A stretch of 64,000 bases of DNA from Pandoraea anhela. Its GTDB lineage: Bacteria > Pseudomonadota > Gammaproteobacteria > Burkholderiales > Burkholderiaceae. How positions within the stretch are numbered: the stretch's first letter is position 1; every line of letters begins with the position of its first letter. The stretch is from the NCBI RefSeq assembly GCF_902459655.1, contig NZ_CABPSB010000004.1, forward strand, positions 124,001 through 188,000, given 5' to 3'. A program made the position numbers and the translations under genes. Positions 55,598 to 64,000 of this stretch are shown one piece after another. The notes beneath the pieces are model-generated. The model was not told where the DNA came from, did no database searches, and worked only from the letters and a program-made list of their open reading frames with translations.

Positions 55598-57067
55598 TTA
55601 GCTGGCCAGCGTCAGCTTGATCGTACGCAGGCACCAGTCCATCAGCGAGCCCGGCATCAGGCCCAGATAGAGCATGGCCAGACCGTTGATCGACAGCACG
55701 AAGCGCATCGTACCGCTGCCTTGCAGCGCGTTGGTGTCTTCCGCCTTGTCGAAGTACATCAGTTTCACGACACGCAGGTAATAGAACGCGCCGATCAGCG
55801 ATGCCACGACAGCCACCACGGCCAGCCACACCATACCGGCGTTCACGACCGCCTGCAGCACGGCCAGCTTCGCGTAGAAGCCTGCCAGCGGCGGAATGCC
55901 CGCGAGCGAGAACATCAGCATCAGCATGACGAAGGCGAACCACGGGCTACGCTGGTTCAGGCCCTTCAGATCCGACAGGTTTTCGGCTTCGAAACCCTGA
56001 CGCGAGAGCAGCAGCACGATACCGAACGTGCCGAGCGTCGTGAGCAGGTAAATCACGCTGTAGAACAGCGACGAACCGTAAGCGTCGGCAATGCCGTCGA
56101 TCTTGCCGCCCACCACGCCCGAGAGCATGCCCAGCAGCACGAAGCCCATGTGCGAGATCGTCGAGTACGCCAGCAGACGCTTGACGTTGGTCTGCACGAT
56201 CGCCGTCAGATTACCGATCACCAGCGAGAGCACCGCCAGAATGATCAGCATCTGCTGCCAGTCGATCGCCAGCGGCAGCATGCCTTCGACGAGCAAACGC
56301 AGCAGCAGTGCGAAGGCGCCAAGCTTCGGTGCGCCACCGATGAGCAGCGTGACCGGGGTCGGTGCGCCCTGATAGACGTCCGGCACCCACATGTGGAACG
56401 GTGCGGCCCCCAGCTTGAACGCCAGACCGGCCACGACGAATACCACGCCGAACACCAGCACGATCTTGTTCACGGCGCCCGAAGCGATCACTTCGAAGAC
56501 CTTGGCCAGTTCGAGCGAGCCCGTCGCGCCGTACATCATCGACATACCGTACAGCAGGAAGCCCGAAGCGAGCGCGCCCAGCACGTAGTACTTCATGGCC
56601 GACTCGGTCGCGTTCGTCGACTCGCGCCACACAGCGGCAAGCGCGTACAGCGACAGCGACATCAGTTCCAGACCGAGATACAGCGTCAGGAAGCTGTTGC
56701 CCGAGATCATCACCGACAGGCCGAGCAGCGAGAACAGGCTGAGCACGTAGAAGTCGCCGCGAGCCAGGCCGCGGGCTTCCAGATACTTCTGACCATAGAT
56801 AAACGTGACGAACGTTGCCAGACCACCGAAGGCCTTGAGCAGGTTCGACATCGGATCGGCGACGAAGACATTGCCGAACATGTAGTGCGACACCGGGTCC
56901 GCGGCGTTGCACGCCCACAGCACCGACACGACAGTCGACGTGATGAGCGCCAGTACGTAGTTGAGCTTGCGCGTCTGGCCGAGGAACGCGTCGCACATCA
57001 TGATCACGAGGATCATGAGCAGCAGGATGGCCTCCGGCAACGCAGGCAGCAGATTAATGTTTTGCAT
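55598..57067 (-). CDS. nuoN: NADH-quinone oxidoreductase subunit N
   Basis: NuoN is one of the three antiporter-like proton-pumping subunits of complex I. The 489-residue product has about 14 membrane helices, with the conserved segment [25 protein letters not shown] in the middle (its lysine/histidine network) and [15 protein letters not shown] after it. Length is normal. It starts 20 bp after nuoM. Confidence 0.97.
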   Translation of the reverse strand: MQNINLLPALPEAILLLMILVIMMCDAFLGQTRKLNYVLALITSTVVSVLWACNAADPVSHYMFGNVFVADPMSNLLKAFGGLATFVTFIYGQKYLEARGLARGDFYVLSLFSLLGLSVMISGNSFLTLYLGLELMSLSLYALAAVWRESTNATESAMKYYVLGALASGFLLYGMSMMYGATGSLELAKVFEVIASGAVNKIVLVFGVVFVVAGLAFKLGAAPFHMWVPDVYQGAPTPVTLLIGGAPKLGAFALLLRLLVEGMLPLAIDWQQMLIILAVLSLVIGNLTAIVQTNVKRLLAYSTISHMGFVLLGMLSGVVGGKIDGIADAYGSSLFYSVIYLLTTLGTFGIVLLLSRQGFEAENLSDLKGLNQRSPWFAFVMLMLMFSLAGIPPLAGFYAKLAVLQAVVNAGMVWLAVVAVVASLIGAFYYLRVVKLMYFDKAEDTNALQGSGTMRFVLSINGLAMLYLGLMPGSLMDWCLRTIKLTLAS

Positions 57068-57087
57068 GATCTAGATGTCCTCCCCGA

Positions 57088-58569
<1,482 letters not shown>

Positions 58570-58587
58570 TGTTATTGGCTCCCCCTT

Positions 58588-60639
<2,052 letters not shown>

Positions 60640-60656
60640 AACAGCGTTCGCTTTTG

Positions 60657-60965
60657 TTAACCCTTGAGGCGGTCGAGATCTTCGACGTTGACCGTTTCGA
60701 GCTTACGGAACAGCGTGACCAGAATGGCCAGGCCAATCGCAGCTTCTGCGGCGGCCACCGTAAGAATGAAGAACACGAATACCTGGCCGGCAATGTCGCC
60801 CAGGTAATGCGAGAACGCGACGAAGTTCAGATTGACCGCGAGCAACATCAGCTCGATGGCCATGAGCAGCACAATCACATTTCTGCGGTTGAGGAAGATA
60901 CCGGTAATGCTGATCGCGAACAGAATCGCACCCAGCACCAGGTAATGCGCTAGCGACAACGACAT
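60657..60965 (-). CDS. nuoK: NADH-quinone oxidoreductase subunit K
   Basis: A small proton-channel subunit of complex I. The 102-residue product has three helices and the two conserved membrane glutamates (in [17 protein letters not shown] and in [13 protein letters not shown]). AAGGAG precedes two adjacent ATGs (60968 and 60965); the second gives the usual N-terminus. It is 9-12 bp after nuoJ. Confidence 0.95.
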   Translation of the reverse strand: MSLSLAHYLVLGAILFAISITGIFLNRRNVIVLLMAIELMLLAVNLNFVAFSHYLGDIAGQVFVFFILTVAAAEAAIGLAILVTLFRKLETVNVEDLDRLKG

Positions 60966-60977
60966 CATGCTGTCTCC

Positions 60978-61613
60978 TTATTCCGCCGCCGGCTTGTCGG
61001 TGCCGGTGGATTGCTGCCGGGCTTCGGCGGGCATCGACACCAGACGCACGCGGTCGCGCTTCTTCACGCGCACCTGCTGGCTCGGGTCGGTCTGTTTGTG
61101 GTCCTTACGGGTACGCATCGTGAGCGCAACGGCTGCCACGACGGCCACCAGCAGGATCAGACCTGCCACTTCGAAGGCGAAGATATAGTCGGTGTACAGC
61201 GCAACGCCGAGCGCCTTGGTGTTCGGCACGTCCGGCGCGGACACAGCCTTGACCGGCGCGCGCGTGGCACCGTAGCCGCGCATCAGCACGAGGGCCGCCT
61301 CGACAATCATGATCGCGCCGACGGTGCTCGCCAGCGGAATGAACTTGCCGAAGCCGCGACGCAGTTCGTCGAGATTGATGTCGATCATCATCACCACGAA
61401 CAGGAACAGCACCATCACTGCGCCGACGTAGACGAGCACCAGCATGATCGCCAGAAACTCGGCTTCGAGCAGCATCCAGATCGCCGCAGCATTGAAGAAG
61501 GCCAGCACCAGGAACAGTGCCGACTGTACGGGGTTGCGCGAGGTCACGACCTTGAGGCCTGAGACCACGAGGATCAGCGCAAACACGTAAAAAAGAAAGG
61601 TTGTGAATTCCAT
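60978..61613 (-). CDS. nuoJ: NADH-quinone oxidoreductase subunit J
   Basis: Membrane subunit next to NuoK in complex I. The 211-residue product has five hydrophobic helices and the conserved LVYVGAVMVLFLFVVMM segment. The start at 61613 has GGTGA upstream; a GTG at 61619 would add two residues. The C-terminus is basic. It follows nuoI by 88 bp. Confidence 0.95.
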   Translation of the reverse strand: MEFTTFLFYVFALILVVSGLKVVTSRNPVQSALFLVLAFFNAAAIWMLLEAEFLAIMLVLVYVGAVMVLFLFVVMMIDINLDELRRGFGKFIPLASTVGAIMIVEAALVLMRGYGATRAPVKAVSAPDVPNTKALGVALYTDYIFAFEVAGLILLVAVVAAVALTMRTRKDHKQTDPSQQVRVKKRDRVRLVSMPAEARQQSTGTDKPAAE

Positions 61614-61701
61614 AATCACCGGGTGTGCCGAGAATTAGCCAACGAGCCAACGTCTGTTGCCGTACCGGGCGCGCTACCCATGCACCGCGCCCTGCCCTGC
61701 C

Positions 61702-62193
61702 TTAACGGTACGGCGCATCGGCCGCCTTGGCCGCCGCGATTTCGTTTTCGTAACGATCGCCCACCGCGAGCAGCATCTCCTTGGTGAAGTACAGATCGCC
61801 GCGCTTCTCGCCGTGATACTCGAGAATGTGCGTCTCGACGATCGAGTCCACCGGGCAGCTTTCTTCGCAGAAGCCGCAGAAGATGCACTTGGTCAGATCG
61901 ATGTCGTAGCGCGTGGTACGACGCGTGTTGTCCGCGCGCACGTCCGACTCGATCGTGATGGCCATTGCCGGGCACACCGCTTCGCACAGCTTGCAGGCGA
62001 TACAGCGCTCTTCGCCGTTCGGATAACGGCGCAGCGCGTGCAGACCGCGAAAACGCGGCGACAGCGGCGTCTTCTCTTCCGGAAACTGCACCGTCACCTT
62101 ACGTGCGAACGTGTAGCGCCCCGTGAGCGCCATGCCCTTGAGCAGTTCCAACAACAGGAAACTGCCGAAAAAGTCCTTGATTGCCCTTACCAT
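61702..62193 (-). CDS. nuoI: NADH-quinone oxidoreductase subunit I
   Basis: Peripheral-arm subunit holding two 4Fe-4S clusters (N6a, N6b). The 163-residue product has C64, C67, C70 and C74 ([12 protein letters not shown]) and C103, C106, C109 and C113 ([12 protein letters not shown]). Length and order are normal. It starts 23 bp after nuoH. Confidence 0.97.
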   Translation of the reverse strand: MVRAIKDFFGSFLLLELLKGMALTGRYTFARKVTVQFPEEKTPLSPRFRGLHALRRYPNGEERCIACKLCEAVCPAMAITIESDVRADNTRRTTRYDIDLTKCIFCGFCEESCPVDSIVETHILEYHGEKRGDLYFTKEMLLAVGDRYENEIAAAKAADAPYR

Positions 62194-62216
62194 GGGATTC
62201 CTCTACTCCGTTCGCC

Positions 62217-63281
62217 TCAGCCCCAGATGTTCCAGGGCGACATGATCCAGCCCCCAACCACGATCACCCAGAGGATCGTCAACGGCAGGAACACCTTCCA
62301 GCCCAGACGCATGATCTGGTCGTAGCGGTAGCGCGGGAACGTCGCACGCACCCAGATGAATACCGACAGCAGCAGGAACACCTTGAACGCCAGCCAGAAC
62401 ACGCCCGGGATGAACGACAGGAAGCCGAACGGCGCACTCCAGCCACCCAGGAACAGCACCGACGCCAGCGCCGAGATGATGATCATGTTGATGTACTCGG
62501 CCAGGAAGAACAGGGCGAAGCCCATGCCCGAGTACTCGATCATGTGACCGGCCACGATTTCCGACTCGCCTTCCACCACGTCGAACGGGTGGCGGTTCGT
62601 CTCGGCAATGCCCGAGATGAAGTAGACGACGAACATCGGCAGCAGCGGAAGCCAGTTCCACGACAGCAGATTCAGGCCCATGCCCGCGAACATGCCGTGC
62701 TCTTGCGAGCGCACGATGTCCGACAGGTTGAGCGAGCCGGCCGTCATCAGCACGGTGACCAGTGCAAAGCCCATCGCGATTTCATACGAAATCATCTGCG
62801 CCGACGCGCGCATGGCGCCGAGGAACGCATACTTCGAGTTCGAGGCCCAACCGGCGAGAATCACCCCGTACACGCCGATCGACGAGATCGCGATGGCGTA
62901 GAGCAGACCGGCGTTCACATCGGCCAGCACGGCGCCCGGCTGGAACGGGATCACCGCCCAGATGGCGAAGGCCGGCAGCACGGCCATGACCGGCGCGATG
63001 GCGTAAATGCCTTTACTGACTTGCGACGGCGTGATCACTTCCTTGAGCAGAAGCTTCAACACGTCGGCGATCGGCTGGAGCAAACCAGCCGGACCGACGC
63101 GGTTCGGACCGAGACGCACGTGCATCCAGCCGATCAGCTTACGCTCCCACAGAATCAGATACGCCACGCACAGCAGCAGAATCACGGCGACGACGAGAAT
63201 GCGGACCAGCGCCCACACCGTCGGCCAGGCAACGCCCAGCAACTGCGTGCCGTATTGATTGATGACTTCGTTCAGGCTCAT
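62217..63281 (-). CDS. nuoH: NADH-quinone oxidoreductase subunit H
   Basis: Membrane subunit that forms the quinone-binding chamber together with the peripheral arm. The 354-residue product has eight helices and the conserved [22 protein letters not shown] segment and the [19 protein letters not shown] quinone-site loop. The ATG directly abuts the nuoG stop codon (63282-63284). Confidence 0.97.
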   Translation of the reverse strand: MSLNEVINQYGTQLLGVAWPTVWALVRILVVAVILLLCVAYLILWERKLIGWMHVRLGPNRVGPAGLLQPIADVLKLLLKEVITPSQVSKGIYAIAPVMAVLPAFAIWAVIPFQPGAVLADVNAGLLYAIAISSIGVYGVILAGWASNSKYAFLGAMRASAQMISYEIAMGFALVTVLMTAGSLNLSDIVRSQEHGMFAGMGLNLLSWNWLPLLPMFVVYFISGIAETNRHPFDVVEGESEIVAGHMIEYSGMGFALFFLAEYINMIIISALASVLFLGGWSAPFGFLSFIPGVFWLAFKVFLLLSVFIWVRATFPRYRYDQIMRLGWKVFLPLTILWVIVVGGWIMSPWNIWG

Positions 63282-64000
63282 TTACGCCTTCTCCACCGAA
63301 ATTTCACCGAACATCGCGCCAAGCGCGGCGGACGCCGGCGTGGCCGCCGGCACGCGCACCACATTCGCGGGCAACGTTTCCGAGCGAACGGCTGGCAGCG
63401 TAACCACGGCGTCGCCCTGACGCACGCGGACGGCATCGCCCTTGGCCAGCCCCAGGCTGTCGAACAGCGCAGCCGGCAGCGTGGCACGCAGCGCAGCCTT
63501 GGCGTCGTTGGTCAGTTGCAGCGACGGCGCACGGCGCACGAGCGCGTCGGCGGCGTAGATCGGCACATCGGCCAAACGCTCCAGCCCCTGAGCGGGAGCC
63601 TTCGGCGCGGCAAGCGCGGCCTTGGCGCGGTTGTCGAGCGACGCTGCCGAGAAACCGGCCAGCGCCTCGTCGCGCACCTGTTCGGCAGTGTCCTGCTCGA
63701 AGCCTTGCAGCTTGAGCAGATTGCCCAGCACGCGCAGCACCTTCCAGCCCGGGCGGGTCTCGCCCAGCGCACGCACGACACCGTTGAAGTGTTGCGGCAG
63801 ACCTTCGGCATTCACGAACGTGCCGGCCGTCTCCGTGAACGGTGCGATCGGCAGCAGCACGTCGGCGTATTCGAGGCCGTGCTTGAACGACGAAAGCGAG
63901 ACAACCATCTTCGCAGCGCTCAGCGCGGTGAGCGCTTGCTTCGCATCGGCCGCATCGAACTCCGGCTCGGCGTTGAGCAGCAGGTAAGCCTGACGCGGTT
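63282..64000 (-). CDS. nuoG: NADH-quinone oxidoreductase subunit G, C-terminal part only
   Basis: The last 238 codons of NuoG; the gene runs off the right edge. NuoG carries Fe-S clusters in the peripheral arm, but those N-terminal motifs are outside the window. The visible part is the molybdopterin-enzyme-like domain: PRQAYLLLNAEPEFDA, then LLPIAPFTETAGTFVNAEG and a C-terminal beta domain ending EISVEKA. The internal ATG at 63908 is not the true start. nuoA-F should lie further right. Confidence 0.95.
   Translation of the reverse strand, partial: PRQAYLLLNAEPEFDAADAKQALTALSAAKMVVSLSSFKHGLEYADVLLPIAPFTETAGTFVNAEGLPQHFNGVVRALGETRPGWKVLRVLGNLLKLQGFEQDTAEQVRDEALAGFSAASLDNRAKAALAAPKAPAQGLERLADVPIYAADALVRRAPSLQLTNDAKAALRATLPAALFDSLGLAKGDAVRVRQGDAVVTLPAVRSETLPANVVRVPAATPASAALGAMFGEISVEKA

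Overview
High-GC chromosomal DNA of a betaproteobacterium in the Burkholderiaceae, most likely Pandoraea or a close relative. The basis is the gene order folC-accD-trpA-(DNA methyltransferase)-trpB-trpF-truA-fimV-asd-leuB-leuD-lipoprotein-leuC, then gltA-sdhE-sdhBADC-GntR regulator, then mdh and acnA, which is the usual Burkholderia/Ralstonia arrangement. Order-restricted families such as DUF2863 and DUF2818 support this. The genus is inferred. I see no rRNA, tRNA, CRISPR array, insertion sequence or phage gene.

Layout. 1-14.4 kb (minus strand): folate, fatty-acid, tryptophan, lysine/threonine and leucine biosynthesis, with truA, the polar hub protein FimV and an orphan beta-class DNA methyltransferase inside the trp genes. 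14.6-26.2 kb: a TCA-cycle block with gltA and the sdh operon on minus, and mdh and acnA on plus. A HutC-type GntR regulator divides it; two perfect palindromes flank a good sigma70 promoter for mdh. A secreted MliC-like protein lies between mdh and acnA. 26.2-36.7 kb: a mixed accessory stretch with an Ada-type AlkA coupled to ogt, DUF2863, a TrmB-like methyltransferase, a secreted Lys/Ser-tailed protein, an M14 carboxypeptidase, YaaA, a lone PIN protein, a methionine-type aminotransferase and a GST. 37.1-44.8 kb (plus): acyl-CoA catabolism (3-hydroxyacyl-CoA dehydrogenase, enoyl-CoA hydratase, APH-type kinase plus acyl-CoA dehydrogenase) with a histidine phosphatase, a nu-class-like GST and YegP, preceded by a TetR-type palindrome.

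44.9-53.1 kb (minus) is the most unusual part. It is a five-ORF cassette containing two halves of an RHS protein, which look like one roughly 1,590-codon gene split by a one-base shift in a C5 tract, plus three unrecognised partners. It starts directly after a strong terminator. 53.3-64 kb (minus): MaoC-like dehydratase, DUF1178, ADP-ribose NUDIX hydrolase, then DUF2818 and nuoN-M-L-K-J-I-H and the end of nuoG. This last operon runs off the right edge and ends at a clear terminator after DUF2818.

How the genes work together: gltA, sdh, mdh and acnA supply the TCA cycle, and succinate dehydrogenase and complex I feed the quinone pool. The leu, trp and asd genes draw on the same central metabolites. 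The acyl-CoA block feeds acetyl-CoA into gltA. Several intergenic regions carry short tandem repeats with 7-13 base units, often exactly 10 bases, which no gene explains.
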